The notes below the pieces were generated by a model. It made no database searches. It was given only the letters and a program-made list of their open reading frames with translations, and was not told the origin of the DNA. Below, in pieces: positions 9,295 through 17,311 of a stretch of 64,000 nt of DNA. A program made the translations under genes and the position numbers. How positions within the stretch are numbered: the first letter of the stretch is position 1; every line of letters begins with the position of its first letter. This DNA comes from Enterobacter sp. RHBSTW-00994 (GTDB taxonomy: Bacteria; Pseudomonadota; Gammaproteobacteria; Enterobacterales; Enterobacteriaceae): the NCBI RefSeq assembly GCF_013782625.1, contig NZ_CP056199.1, positions 2,374,588 through 2,438,587 on the forward strand, written 5' to 3'.

Positions 9295-9324
9295 AAAAAA
9301 AAGACGACAGTGAGGGTGTCGTCT
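9295..9324 (-). terminator. Intrinsic terminator at the end of the Cfa-like operon
   Basis: Stem AGACGACA / TGTCGTCT (9302-9309 and 9317-9324) followed on the minus strand by a run of eight T. It lies 57 bases past the DUF523-DUF1722 stop and ends minus-strand transcription of the operon. The plus-strand arginase-like gene also ends nearby. Confidence 0.75.
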
Positions 9325-9380
9325 AAAAGTTGAACATCACAGGTCCTTGAGGGTTAGTCAGGACTTCTCGTTATAAAAAC

Positions 9381-10340
9381 TTAATAAGCCATCAGGCGCA
9401 GGGCTAAATCCTCCGGGTAAGGGGAAAAATAGTTCTGCGTCTGCAAATACCGATCAGGATATTCCGCCAGATAATGTTTCAGCAGTGTCAACGGGGCAAG
9501 TATCGGTAACACCCCGGCGCGATAGTGGAGGATCACCTCACGCAGTTCGCCGCGCTGACGGGTATTTAGCTGGTCACGAAAGTAGCCCTGAATGTGCATC
9601 AGCACGTTCGTGTGGTTTTTCCGTGAGGCATTTTTTTTCAGGATCGTCATCAGCTTCTCGCGGTACGCCACGAAGAAAGCGTCCAGATCGTCCCATTCAT
9701 GTAACGAGGCGACAAAGGGGCCAATTTCACGGTAGCCAGCCTGGTGATGCGCCAGAAGCTGAAGCTTGTAACGGCTGTGGAAATCCAGCAACGCACGACG
9801 AGTCAGGCCGTTAGCCCGCAGCGAATTGAGTTCATGCAGGGCGAACACGCGTTCGACAAAGTTCTCCCGCAGTGCCGGATCGTTCAGGCGTCCATCCTCT
9901 TCAACAGGCAGCCACGGGTATTTCTCCAGTAATGACGCGGTAAAAATACCCACGCCCTCTTTTGGCCCACGATTGCCCTGCTCGTCGTACAGTCTCACGC
10001 GCTCCATGCCACAGCTAGGGGATTTGGCGCAGACGATAAAACCGGACAGACCGCCCAGTTGAGGAAGACAGGTGTCGATGAAAGTAGCCATCTTTTCGGT
10101 CATATCGTCGTTGGGCGTTTTACTAAAACGTATCCGGGTCTCCCCTTCGGGGGTTTGCACAAGGCGCAGTGCGGGCCGGGGAACAGGCAGACCAATGGAC
10201 ATCTCCGGACAAACCGGTTTGAACATCACCCATTGTGCCAGCCGGTCCATCACAAAGCTCATCCGTTTATGTCCACCGTCAAACCGCACAGCCGAACCAG
10301 TTAAACATCCGCTGATCCCAATAACAGGTTGAGTGTTCAT
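9381..10340 (-). CDS. DUF523-DUF1722 fusion protein (YbgA-like C-terminus)
   Basis: A 319-residue two-domain protein. DUF523 (about 1-150) has the conserved cysteine segments ISGCLTG and AKSPSCG. DUF1722 (about 190-310) corresponds to E. coli YbgA, whose gene lies next to the photolyase gene phr. No enzymatic activity is known to me for either domain. The start at 10340 has AGAGGA upstream; longer versions would run into the DUF3833 gene. It is the last gene of the operon. From memory, relatives occur near photolyase genes and in light or singlet-oxygen regulons (LitR, ChrR), often with the same companions as here. Confidence 0.8.
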   Translation of the reverse strand: MNTQPVIGISGCLTGSAVRFDGGHKRMSFVMDRLAQWVMFKPVCPEMSIGLPVPRPALRLVQTPEGETRIRFSKTPNDDMTEKMATFIDTCLPQLGGLSGFIVCAKSPSCGMERVRLYDEQGNRGPKEGVGIFTASLLEKYPWLPVEEDGRLNDPALRENFVERVFALHELNSLRANGLTRRALLDFHSRYKLQLLAHHQAGYREIGPFVASLHEWDDLDAFFVAYREKLMTILKKNASRKNHTNVLMHIQGYFRDQLNTRQRGELREVILHYRAGVLPILAPLTLLKHYLAEYPDRYLQTQNYFSPYPEDLALRLMAY

Positions 10341-10353
10341 GGCGCTATCCTCT

Positions 10354-10884
10354 TTACTGCTCTTTTCGGGTGAAGAAAAGCGTGACCGTTCCAACGGTAA
10401 CCTCAAATTTCTTCATCTCGGTTTTATTAAAAAGATGCGTGCCGTCTTGCAGATACATCCAGTCATCAAAATGCAAAAGCAAGGTGCTGCCGCTGGTGTT
10501 AATGTTCATGCTGTAGCGCCAGTTGAAGGCATTGCCCGCGGCCTGACCTGTCGCTACCCCCTCAATATCACTCGCCGTACCTTCGTAGCGATCGGCGCTG
10601 ATACGGCGGATGTACCACGTCCGCTGTTGTTTCTCGCCATCGTCATAGAGGAAGCGTTCGTTCAACGTCAGCGTATCGCCTACGACGTCGCCATTAATCT
10701 CGACATGGAAGCGACGCAGTTGTTTGCCGCTGCGACCCTGGACCATGCCCCACGCTTCCGTTTTCCCCTGGAAAAAATGGAAGATATCGAGTGTGGGCTG
10801 TTGGGGTCGGTAATCATTTATTTCCGCGCTACAGCCCACCAGCAACATCATGAGCGTCAGACCGAGTATCAGGATGCGTTTCAT
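10354..10884 (-). CDS. DUF3833 lipoprotein
   Basis: A 176-residue predicted lipoprotein: a basic-hydrophobic signal and lipobox LVGC with the acylated cysteine at residue 18. Residue 19 is Ser, so outer-membrane sorting is expected. The mature part is DUF3833 (beta-rich, with GKTEAWGMVQ and the NWRYSMNI/DDWMYLQDGT segments). Function is unknown; the domain recurs with Cfa-like and DUF1365 genes, suggesting a role in handling modified lipids in the envelope. The start overlaps the end of the preceding gene by four bases, indicating translational coupling. Confidence 0.8.
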   Translation of the reverse strand: MKRILILGLTLMMLLVGCSAEINDYRPQQPTLDIFHFFQGKTEAWGMVQGRSGKQLRRFHVEINGDVVGDTLTLNERFLYDDGEKQQRTWYIRRISADRYEGTASDIEGVATGQAAGNAFNWRYSMNINTSGSTLLLHFDDWMYLQDGTHLFNKTEMKKFEVTVGTVTLFFTRKEQ

Positions 10885-11405
10885 TTCCTGCCTCCCATTA
10901 ACTGCTGACGCAGATCAGGGTATGTAGTGCGTGGGCTAAGCCAGATCGCCAGAAATTGCGTGCTGAACGCTTCTGACTGACGAGGTCCCAGGCGGATAAA
11001 GTTTTTTTGCGCCGCAGATGCGCGATACCAGAACTGGCCTTGCTTATTTTCGAACACGAAGGCCAGTTGCGTGCCTGATGCCACATCAGGCCAAAGTGAC
11101 AGCAGCATGCGAAGCCACTGCTCGCTCTGCGGCTCACGCGCCAGAATGCCCTGCGCCTGCCACTGTTCACGGGTGGCATCGACCAGTGCCTCACGGTCGA
11201 TATTGCGTTGATAGCGAATGATCAGTGCCTGATCCTGCGAGGGACCGGTATATCGGCCATCTGGCGTACAAAGCTCAGAGGTGTAGAGGGTAAACGGCCC
11301 CCAGGTCAGCGTTGCATCGCCCACCTTTTGCCAGGTTAGCCAATCGTCGGCATGTACCGTCGCGATACCTGTGAGCCACAGCATCAGCAGTAATGAGGTT
11401 CTCAT
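10881..11405 (-). CDS. Secreted chalcone isomerase-like protein
   Basis: A 174-residue exported protein with a signal peptide ending at VHA (about residue 19). The mature part (KVGDATLTWGPFTLYTSELCTPDG, ALIIRYQRNIDREALVDATREQW, LGPRQSEAFSTQFLAIWLSP) resembles bacterial chalcone-isomerase-like proteins, whose eukaryotic relatives bind fatty acids. A fatty-acid-binding role would suit the operon but is inferred. It starts at ATG 11405 inside the last codons of the DUF2878 gene (four-base overlap); a much longer upstream frame is only a shadow of that gene. Confidence 0.72.
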   Translation of the reverse strand: MRTSLLLMLWLTGIATVHADDWLTWQKVGDATLTWGPFTLYTSELCTPDGRYTGPSQDQALIIRYQRNIDREALVDATREQWQAQGILAREPQSEQWLRMLLSLWPDVASGTQLAFVFENKQGQFWYRASAAQKNFIRLGPRQSEAFSTQFLAIWLSPRTTYPDLRQQLMGGRK

Positions 11406-11887
11406 TGCCGTTTCCCCATCAACATATGGAAAAACAGCATCAGAACCAGCCAGCCAGGGGACATCACGCTGACGACAATGACGCTCGGTTCCAGAAAGGT
11501 GATAGCGCCAAGATGGTGACCAATGACATACGCCACCGGTCCACCAACCGTTGCCAGCAGAGCCAGTATCCACCCAGGGATCGTCGCCGTGCAGGTCAGA
11601 CCTGTCCAGACAGTGGCAAACATTAACCACAAGGCCACCATCCACAATGGCAACAGCCCGTCGCCGTTGAAATCGATAAGCCCGGTCAGCACCCAGAATG
11701 CATCCAGTGTGCAGCCAGCAACGGCCAGCAATACTGCGTAAAGACGGTGTGCAGGTGACAGCATGATGCAGGCGAGGATAGCCAGGCCAAGCCATAAAAA
11801 CAGGCCACGTTCACGAAACAACACCACCAGCGTCCAGTAGAGATCGAACGCAACCGCCATCAGAAAAACCTGTACATAGCGCTTCAT
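11402..11887 (-). CDS. DUF2878 integral membrane protein
   Basis: A 161-residue protein made almost entirely of hydrophobic segments (about five), with the conserved GPVAYVIGHHLG stretch near residue 120. This is DUF2878, of unknown function. It overlaps the Cfa-like gene upstream and the chalcone isomerase-like gene downstream by four bases each, so its expression is tied to theirs. It could anchor the lipid-modifying enzymes at the inner membrane or move a lipid; neither is shown by the sequence. Confidence 0.78.
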   Translation of the reverse strand: MKRYVQVFLMAVAFDLYWTLVVLFRERGLFLWLGLAILACIMLSPAHRLYAVLLAVAGCTLDAFWVLTGLIDFNGDGLLPLWMVALWLMFATVWTGLTCTATIPGWILALLATVGGPVAYVIGHHLGAITFLEPSVIVVSVMSPGWLVLMLFFHMLMGKRQ

Positions 11888-13110
11888 ACACGTTCCGCCG
11901 TAAGCTGTACCACGCTGATGGTACGTGCGTTAAATCCGGCCTCGCAGTAACCAAAGTAGTAGAGCCACATTCTGCGGAAGCGGTCATCAAAGCCCAGTTT
12001 TTCAATATCCTGCCAGGCGTGAACAAAACGCTGCCGCCAGTGCGACAGTGTGCGGGCATAATCAGGTCCCATGTCAAACACGTTGCGAACGACAAAATCT
12101 GTATGACGGGTCATCAGATTGTTCATCGCTGTAATACTCGGCAAAAAACCGCCGGGGAAAATGTAGCGCTGGATAAAATCGACGCTCTTGCTGTAATCCC
12201 GGTAGCGCTGATCCTGGATGGTAATGGCCTGGATCGTCATTTTTCCACCTGAGCGAAGACGAGCCTGACAGGTACGGAAGAAAGCGGGTAAGTAACGTTT
12301 CCCAACGGCTTCAATCATCTCAACCGAAACCAGCTTGTCATACTCGCCCGTCAGATCACGGTAATCACATAACAGAACCTGCACCCTGTCCTGCAACCCC
12401 GACCGGGCGATCCGCTCGGTTGCCCACTGGTACTGCTCCTGCGACAACGTGGTGGTGGTAACACGACAGCCATAGTGACGGGCGGCGTACTCCGCCATCG
12501 CCCCCCAGCCCGTACCGATTTCCAGCAGATGATCGCTGGGTTTCAGTTCCAGTTGTTCGCACAGGCGAGACATTTTGGCCTGCTGAGCCAGACCAAGATC
12601 CTGTTCACCGTTGGAAAACAACGCGCTGGAATAGAGCAACTCTTCATCCAGAAAGTGCGAGTAAAACGCATTGCCCAGGTCATAGTGTGCGGCGATATTT
12701 TCCCGCGCCTGTACTCGGTGGTTTCGCCGCATCCAGTGACGTAAACGTTCAGCGGGATTCCCCAGCAAGCGAAAGCCACACTCCAGACGTCCCAGTACCG
12801 ATGAGTTTAACGCCACCATCTGCAACAGCGACGTAAGTTGATGTGTCTCCCACTCGCCGTCCATCCAGGCTTCGGCAGCAGCGAGGCTTCCGCCAGTGAG
12901 CAGACGCCAGTAAACCCCCGGCGAGACAATGCGAACCTCCGCACGCAGCTCGGCTGAGGTATCGCCAAAATGAAACACCTGCGCCCCATCACGAATGGTG
13001 AGTGAGCCTTCCTGAAGGCCGCTCAGCAGACGAAAAAGCAACCAGCGTGCAATACGAACGTTACGCGGAATATCGGGTTCAAGCGCAAAGGCAGGATCGG
13101 TCATGATCAT
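11884..13110 (-). CDS. Cyclopropane-fatty-acid-synthase-like SAM methyltransferase with altered active site
   Basis: A 408-residue homologue of Cfa. The SAM motif is LLEIGTGWG (195-203). Aligned by hand to E. coli Cfa, the five residues that hold the catalytic bicarbonate are C139->S162, E239->E267, H266->Q294, I268->I296 and Y317->Y351, so two of five are replaced. Cfa methylenates phospholipid acyl chains; relatives in furan- and methyl-branched-fatty-acid pathways methylate without closing the ring. Together with the FAD, DUF1365 and SDR partners this suggests an acyl-chain methyltransferase other than the housekeeping Cfa. It starts at ATG 13110, four bases inside the DUF1365 gene, behind GGAGTGA. 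Confidence 0.87.
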   Translation of the reverse strand: MIMTDPAFALEPDIPRNVRIARWLLFRLLSGLQEGSLTIRDGAQVFHFGDTSAELRAEVRIVSPGVYWRLLTGGSLAAAEAWMDGEWETHQLTSLLQMVALNSSVLGRLECGFRLLGNPAERLRHWMRRNHRVQARENIAAHYDLGNAFYSHFLDEELLYSSALFSNGEQDLGLAQQAKMSRLCEQLELKPSDHLLEIGTGWGAMAEYAARHYGCRVTTTTLSQEQYQWATERIARSGLQDRVQVLLCDYRDLTGEYDKLVSVEMIEAVGKRYLPAFFRTCQARLRSGGKMTIQAITIQDQRYRDYSKSVDFIQRYIFPGGFLPSITAMNNLMTRHTDFVVRNVFDMGPDYARTLSHWRQRFVHAWQDIEKLGFDDRFRRMWLYYFGYCEAGFNARTISVVQLTAERV

Positions 13111-13823
13111 TCACTCCTGCTAACGGTGTGGTTGTAAACAGGAACACGCTTGAGCCACAGTCGCAGCGCCTGCCAGTAAATGGCAAGCAGGGTTTTCAGT
13201 GTCATAAACGGAAGGCGACACAACAGCGACGTCAGTGATTTACGTGTCAGCGGCTCTCGCTTCAACGCCAGAGTGGCATCGAAAACTTTTGTGGTCTGGT
13301 GGTTTTCAATGTGCATATGCAGCGTTTTATCCGGGTTGTTAAAACGCCAGTGGTACACCATGTCCATCGGGTTAAAGGGGGATACATGTAAGGCTTTTTC
13401 CAGCGGATGCGCGGCCTGGCCGTCTACGGCATAGTAATGACGTTCATTCCACGGCGTATTCCTCACTTCCGCAAGCACCCAACGCAGAGTCTGGGTACGG
13501 TCATAGCAGTAGTAAAAATTGACCGGATTAAAATGGAACCCAAAGTAGCGCAACTGCGTCAGGAGCATGACGCGGCCATCAGGACGCTCACCGGTCAACG
13601 ACATAAGTTGATTGAGCACGGTGTCTTTAAGCGGTGTGCCCAACGGGTAATCTGCATCATAGAAAGCAGCGGCAGCAAAGCGGTTACGCCGGATACCCAC
13701 CGAAGGTAATGCCTCCAGCTCATCCAGATCGAGCCAGGCCATAAAAACGCTGTAGCGGAAAGTATGCGTTTTCGGCAACAGACGGCGGTGGCGTAGCACG
13801 CCATGGTAAAGGCAGCTATTCAT
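13107..13823 (-). CDS. DUF1365 protein
   Basis: A 238-residue cytoplasmic protein of the DUF1365 family, opening with YHGVLRHRRLLPKTHTFRY and carrying FHFNPVNFYYCYD, WNERHYY and HVSPFNPMDMVYHWRF, the histidine- and aromatic-rich signature of the family. The family is almost always found between a Cfa-like methyltransferase and an FAD amine-oxidase-like gene, exactly as here, and has been implicated in the same fatty-acid pathways. Its own reaction is not established. It overlaps its upstream neighbour by eight bases and its downstream neighbour by four. Confidence 0.85.
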   Translation of the reverse strand: MNSCLYHGVLRHRRLLPKTHTFRYSVFMAWLDLDELEALPSVGIRRNRFAAAAFYDADYPLGTPLKDTVLNQLMSLTGERPDGRVMLLTQLRYFGFHFNPVNFYYCYDRTQTLRWVLAEVRNTPWNERHYYAVDGQAAHPLEKALHVSPFNPMDMVYHWRFNNPDKTLHMHIENHQTTKVFDATLALKREPLTRKSLTSLLCRLPFMTLKTLLAIYWQALRLWLKRVPVYNHTVSRSE

Positions 13824-15084
13824 TTGCGTGACCCTCTCCGGCGGCGATCCCCTTCACCACATCCAGCGCGCTCCGCACCCCATCCTCATGAAAGCCGTTG
13901 TACCAGTAAGCGCCGCAGTACCAGCTTCGATGAAAACCGTTGATCTCGCTACGACGCGTCTGCGCCCGCCAGCTTTTAGGATTAAACAGCGGATGTTCAT
14001 AGACAAAGCGCTGCCAGACATAGCGTTCATCGACGGCGGTTTCCGGATTCAGGGTTACACAGAACAAGGGCGCATCGTGGGGTAACCCTTGTAAAATATT
14101 CATGTTGTAGGTCACACAGGCGCTGGCCTGATCCTGCTCGCTCAGGCGATAGTTCCAGCTTGCCCAGGCACGTTCACGCACCGGGAGCCAGCGTCGGTCG
14201 CCGTGTAAAACCACCTCATTACGCTGCCAGCCGATATCCCCCAGCACGTCGCGTTCGGCCTGGGTTGGCTCGTCAAGCAAAGCCAGAGCCTGCGCGGAGT
14301 GACAGGCGAAGATCACCTGGTCGAAAGTCTGCCCGGATGTTTCAAGCTGAACCTTTACGCCACCGTCATAGCGGATAACCTGCTGAACGGGTGTATTCAG
14401 GTGTAAGGTCAGACGATCGCCAAGCTGGGCCAGTATGGCGCGGATATACTCCCGCGAGCCGCCCGGCACGACGTACCACTGCGGGCGATGGGTAACATCC
14501 AGCAGACCATGATGCTCAAAAAAGCGTAAAAAAAGCGGCAGTGGAAAACGGCGCATCTCCCGTAGCGACGATGACCAGATAGCCGCGCCCATCGGTAGAA
14601 TGTAATGGCGTGCGAAGAACGGGCCGAAGCGGTGCTGTTCAAGGAAGGATTGCAGCGTGGCACTTGGGTCAATGTCGCCCCGCAGCGCCCTCTTCGCCAC
14701 GCGATTAAAGCGGACAATCTCTTTCAGTAGACACCAGAATTTAGGGTTCACCAGATTACGACGCTGCGCAAACAATGAGCCCAGGGTATGTCCGTTGTAC
14801 TCAAGACCGCTTTGCGGGTTATGCACTGAGAAACTCATCTGCGTTTTTTGCCCGCTGATGCCCAGTTCGCTTAACAAGCCCATAAAGCGCGGATAGGTGC
14901 GGTCGTTATAGACGATAAACCCAGTATCAATGGCATACGTTCCATCTGGCGTGGCAACATCCACCGTCGCGGTGTGTCCGCCTGCCGTGGCGCCGGCCTC
15001 GAAAAGCGTCACCTGATGGTGTCCGGCAAGCCGCCAGGCACAGGTCAGGCCGGCAATGCCGCTCCCGATAATCGCGATATTCAT
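13816..15084 (-). CDS. FAD-dependent amine-oxidase-like oxidoreductase
   Basis: A 422-residue flavoprotein of the NAD(P)-binding/amino-oxidase type. The FAD dinucleotide motif is GSGIAG (7-12), followed by LFEAGATAGGHT, the acidic residue and GG pair of this class. The family covers phytoene-desaturase-like and fatty-acyl desaturase or oxidase enzymes. In DUF1365-Cfa operons this partner is proposed to oxidise, desaturate or saturate the acyl chain before or after methylation. It overlaps the SDR gene by four bases at its start and the DUF1365 gene by eight at its end. Confidence 0.85.
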   Translation of the reverse strand: MNIAIIGSGIAGLTCAWRLAGHHQVTLFEAGATAGGHTATVDVATPDGTYAIDTGFIVYNDRTYPRFMGLLSELGISGQKTQMSFSVHNPQSGLEYNGHTLGSLFAQRRNLVNPKFWCLLKEIVRFNRVAKRALRGDIDPSATLQSFLEQHRFGPFFARHYILPMGAAIWSSSLREMRRFPLPLFLRFFEHHGLLDVTHRPQWYVVPGGSREYIRAILAQLGDRLTLHLNTPVQQVIRYDGGVKVQLETSGQTFDQVIFACHSAQALALLDEPTQAERDVLGDIGWQRNEVVLHGDRRWLPVRERAWASWNYRLSEQDQASACVTYNMNILQGLPHDAPLFCVTLNPETAVDERYVWQRFVYEHPLFNPKSWRAQTRRSEINGFHRSWYCGAYWYNGFHEDGVRSALDVVKGIAAGEGHANE

Positions 15085-15800
15085 GAGCGCACCATCCTGC
15101 GCAGTAAAATGTGTTGAACACTTGCCGGAAGTCCCGCCAGCAGGCGCATAACCACACTGAATCCGGTCGGGAACGCAATATGGTTTTTCCCTTTCGCTAC
15201 ACCACGGCGGATCGCCTTAACCGCATCCTCCACACTGACCTGACCGGGCATGGCAAAATCGTTTTTACGGGTCAACGGGGTATCCACAAAGCCCGGCGAG
15301 ACAACGGTGACAGCAATGCCTTTCGGCTCCCAGTCCAGCCGCAGGCAGTTGGCAAACCAGGTCAGCGCGGCCTTCGACGCACCATAAGCTTCAGCGCGCG
15401 GAAAATGCAGCCAGTGCGCCATCGAGCTGATCAGCACCACACGATTACCTGATACCAGCTGTGGCTGAAGTGCAGCCAGGCAGTTCACCGGCCCGAGGAA
15501 ATTGGTGGTCATCACCCTCTCCACCAGTGACGCGTCCACCCTGCCGTGATCCAGATATTCACAGGTTCCCGCGCACAGGATCACGAGATCGGCGCAGCAA
15601 TCCTCCAGCGCCTGGCGACAGACGTCCCTGTCAGTCATATCGAACAGGCGAACCGTGATGTTTGGGCTGTACTGGTGGAGTGCCTCCAGCCGGGCCGGGT
15701 CTCGCCCGCAGGCGATGACGTGACAACCGTCATCGGCCCAGGATTTCGCGAGCCCGGCCCCAATGCCGGAGCTTGCGCCAGTGATGAGGACAGTCATCAT
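15081..15800 (-). CDS. Short-chain dehydrogenase/reductase
   Basis: A 239-residue classical SDR. The NAD(P)-binding motif TGASSGIG is near residues 7-14, the NAG-equivalent is LCAGT, and the catalytic set is visible as the SSM serine and YGASK. Substrate unknown; in this operon a lipid hydroxy or keto intermediate is a reasonable guess. I start at ATG 15800, whose ATGA overlaps the stop of the NTF2-like gene; ATG 15797 is the alternative. A longer upstream frame has no support. Confidence 0.87.
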   Translation of the reverse strand: MMTVLITGASSGIGAGLAKSWADDGCHVIACGRDPARLEALHQYSPNITVRLFDMTDRDVCRQALEDCCADLVILCAGTCEYLDHGRVDASLVERVMTTNFLGPVNCLAALQPQLVSGNRVVLISSMAHWLHFPRAEAYGASKAALTWFANCLRLDWEPKGIAVTVVSPGFVDTPLTRKNDFAMPGQVSVEDAVKAIRRGVAKGKNHIAFPTGFSVVMRLLAGLPASVQHILLRRMVRS

Positions 15801-16231
15801 GCGCGCACCCTCCGTTTCACACCGCGAACCGCCCACCCCAACAGCGGAAGGTGTTCGTAGATCATCTCCCCGGCATCGTAGTAATCGCGCTGGCGAACAA
15901 TCAGGTTATTTTCAACCTCCACCATGGAACACCCCGGTAGCGTGAGCATCTCACCTGCGGCAATGCGTGGGTGCGACCAGTGCATGGTCCAGTTCACGGC
16001 AAAACGGTGTCCCTCACTCAGGGGAGAATCAATGGAAAAACGACACTGTTCCACGTTGGTCAGCAGGTGGGTGAAGTAGCGCTGGATCGCAAAAAGACCT
16101 TTGTGTTCGCCAAAAGGATCAATAAGCGACGCGTCCGCATCATAGAGCGCGACTAATGCCGACGGAGGCTGGTTATCCAGCCCGGCGTAGTAATCAACAA
16201 ACCGATCAATGACGGATGACATTGTGCTCAT
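15797..16231 (-). CDS. NTF2/SnoaL-like protein, first gene of the Cfa-like operon
   Basis: A 144-residue NTF2-like protein (VIDRFVDYYAGLDNQPPSALVALYDADASLIDPFG, then a strand-rich half with NWTMHWSHPRIAAGEMLTLPG cut here into parts). The fold forms a hydrophobic pocket used for isomerisation or ligand binding. It begins at ATG 16231 behind AGGTGAG; a start 13 codons earlier has no ribosome-binding site. As promoter-proximal gene of a nine-gene overlapping operon with SDR, FAD, DUF1365 and Cfa-like genes, it probably serves the same lipid pathway. The exact role is unknown. Confidence 0.78.
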   Translation of the reverse strand: MSTMSSVIDRFVDYYAGLDNQPPSALVALYDADASLIDPFGEHKGLFAIQRYFTHLLTNVEQCRFSIDSPLSEGHRFAVNWTMHWSHPRIAAGEMLTLPGCSMVEVENNLIVRQRDYYDAGEMIYEHLPLLGWAVRGVKRRVRA

Positions 16232-16275
16232 GAGTCTCACCTGGCTGTGAACAACGTGGCGTAATTGCATAATTA

Positions 16276-16305
16276 AAACTTACACAATTACATAAGTTTG
16301 TCCAA
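16276..16305 (-). promoter_or_regulatory. Candidate MerR-type operator/promoter of the Cfa-like operon
   Basis: A perfect inverted repeat AAACTTA-N10-TAAGTTT (16276-16299) lies 45 bases upstream of the first operon gene. On the minus strand it is directly preceded by TTGGAC (complement of 16300-16305), a possible -35 box, so the repeat would sit where MerR-family proteins bind, between -35 and -10. A further AAGTTT copy follows at 16304-16309. The MlrA-like regulator encoded just upstream is the obvious candidate to bind. Confidence 0.5.
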
Positions 16306-16386
16306 GTTTATGGCGAACTATTTTTTATAGTTATTAGTTTTCAACTTGTTATGTATTTATTTTTGGCGCGATCATTTTTGAAAATT

Positions 16387-16430
16387 AGACAGCACATCGC
16401 TGGCCTGCATACGCTGGCGGCGATGTGTCT
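16387..16430 (-). terminator. Hairpin after the MlrA-like regulator gene
   Basis: Long imperfect inverted repeat (AGACA-CATCGC arms) starting 28 bases past the regulator stop. On the minus strand it is followed by AATTTTCAAAA, a weak U-rich tail. It probably separates the regulator transcript from the operon promoter downstream. Confidence 0.4.
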
Positions 16431-16458
16431 ACGGCGAGTCTGATGGAAAGAAACGAAG

Positions 16459-17187
16459 TTACAGGGAGATAACGTCGAGGGAAATAACCTGCTGTTGCCA
16501 GAGATCTATCTGCTTTTTACGGGCTGCCGTCAGTTTGCCCGTTGTGACCAGCAACCATTTCCGTTCCGGGAAGATCTCCGGGGCCAGGGTGGCCGGTGGT
16601 ACGGGCAATACATCGATACGGTGGCCCTGACCAGTACGCTTAAGGGCTTCAAGCCAGATTTCACACGGATCGGTCAAATGCCAGCCGGTAATCAGGCAAT
16701 TATCGCCAGGCGCTCTTTTGTCGCCTTCGAGACAAAACGAGGTGTAGGAGATGATGATCCCATCAAGAATTTCACGCAGGGTCATCATTGCCGGAACATT
16801 AGCTGAGACAAGACTGCGCAGAGGGCGCAACACCTCCGTCACCAGTTCAGGACGCGGATATTCACGACCAGAGTCATAAATGAGCTGCCGCAGGGATTCG
16901 ATTTTCCCCTCTTTCAACCGCTGTAACATGCTCTCTTGCAAGGAGAGCCAGTTGTTAGTCCGTCGTGCACCAGGGCGAGCCAGCAGAGGCTTTACCTGGC
17001 TGACAGGAACCCCTTTTTTCACCCAGTCGAGAATTTTAAGCGCCTGCTGGATGTCGTCATCACTGTACAGGCGATGCCCACCATCGGTGCGCAGCGGTTT
17101 TAGCAGGCCGTAACGACGCTGCCAGGCGCGAAGTGTGGTCGCATTTATGCCGCAAAGCCGGGAAAATTCGCCGATGGAGTAAGACAT
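16459..17187 (-). CDS. MerR-family regulator, MlrA/BluR-like
   Basis: A 242-residue regulator. The N-terminal MerR helix-turn-helix (YSIGEFSRLCGINATTLRAW, then RRYGLLKPLRTDGGHRLYSD) is nearly that of E. coli MlrA, and the overall length matches (243). The C-terminal half corresponds to the cobalamin-binding region of CarH/LitR photoreceptors, but the B12 motif DxHxxG is absent; GWHLTDP is the nearest match. It is therefore probably not a B12 photosensor. I start at ATG 17187; a GTG three codons earlier is possible. The gene lies immediately upstream of the Cfa-like operon on the same strand, so the operon is its likeliest target. Confidence 0.83.
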   Translation of the reverse strand: MSYSIGEFSRLCGINATTLRAWQRRYGLLKPLRTDGGHRLYSDDDIQQALKILDWVKKGVPVSQVKPLLARPGARRTNNWLSLQESMLQRLKEGKIESLRQLIYDSGREYPRPELVTEVLRPLRSLVSANVPAMMTLREILDGIIISYTSFCLEGDKRAPGDNCLITGWHLTDPCEIWLEALKRTGQGHRIDVLPVPPATLAPEIFPERKWLLVTTGKLTAARKKQIDLWQQQVISLDVISL

Positions 17188-17311
17188 GAAGGACACCCGA
17201 TGACAAAGAATATACTCAATATACTATGAATCATGTCAGGTTGGATGCCGTGGGGCATCTTTGCGCACGACTTTCGCCTCGAAACCGGGAGACAAAAGGT
17301 GTTGTCCACGA

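Noticed and set aside
16459-17187. B12-dependent photoreceptor assignment (CarH/LitR) for the MerR-type regulator
   Set aside because: The DxHxxG cobalamin motif is absent and the sequence is closer to MlrA.
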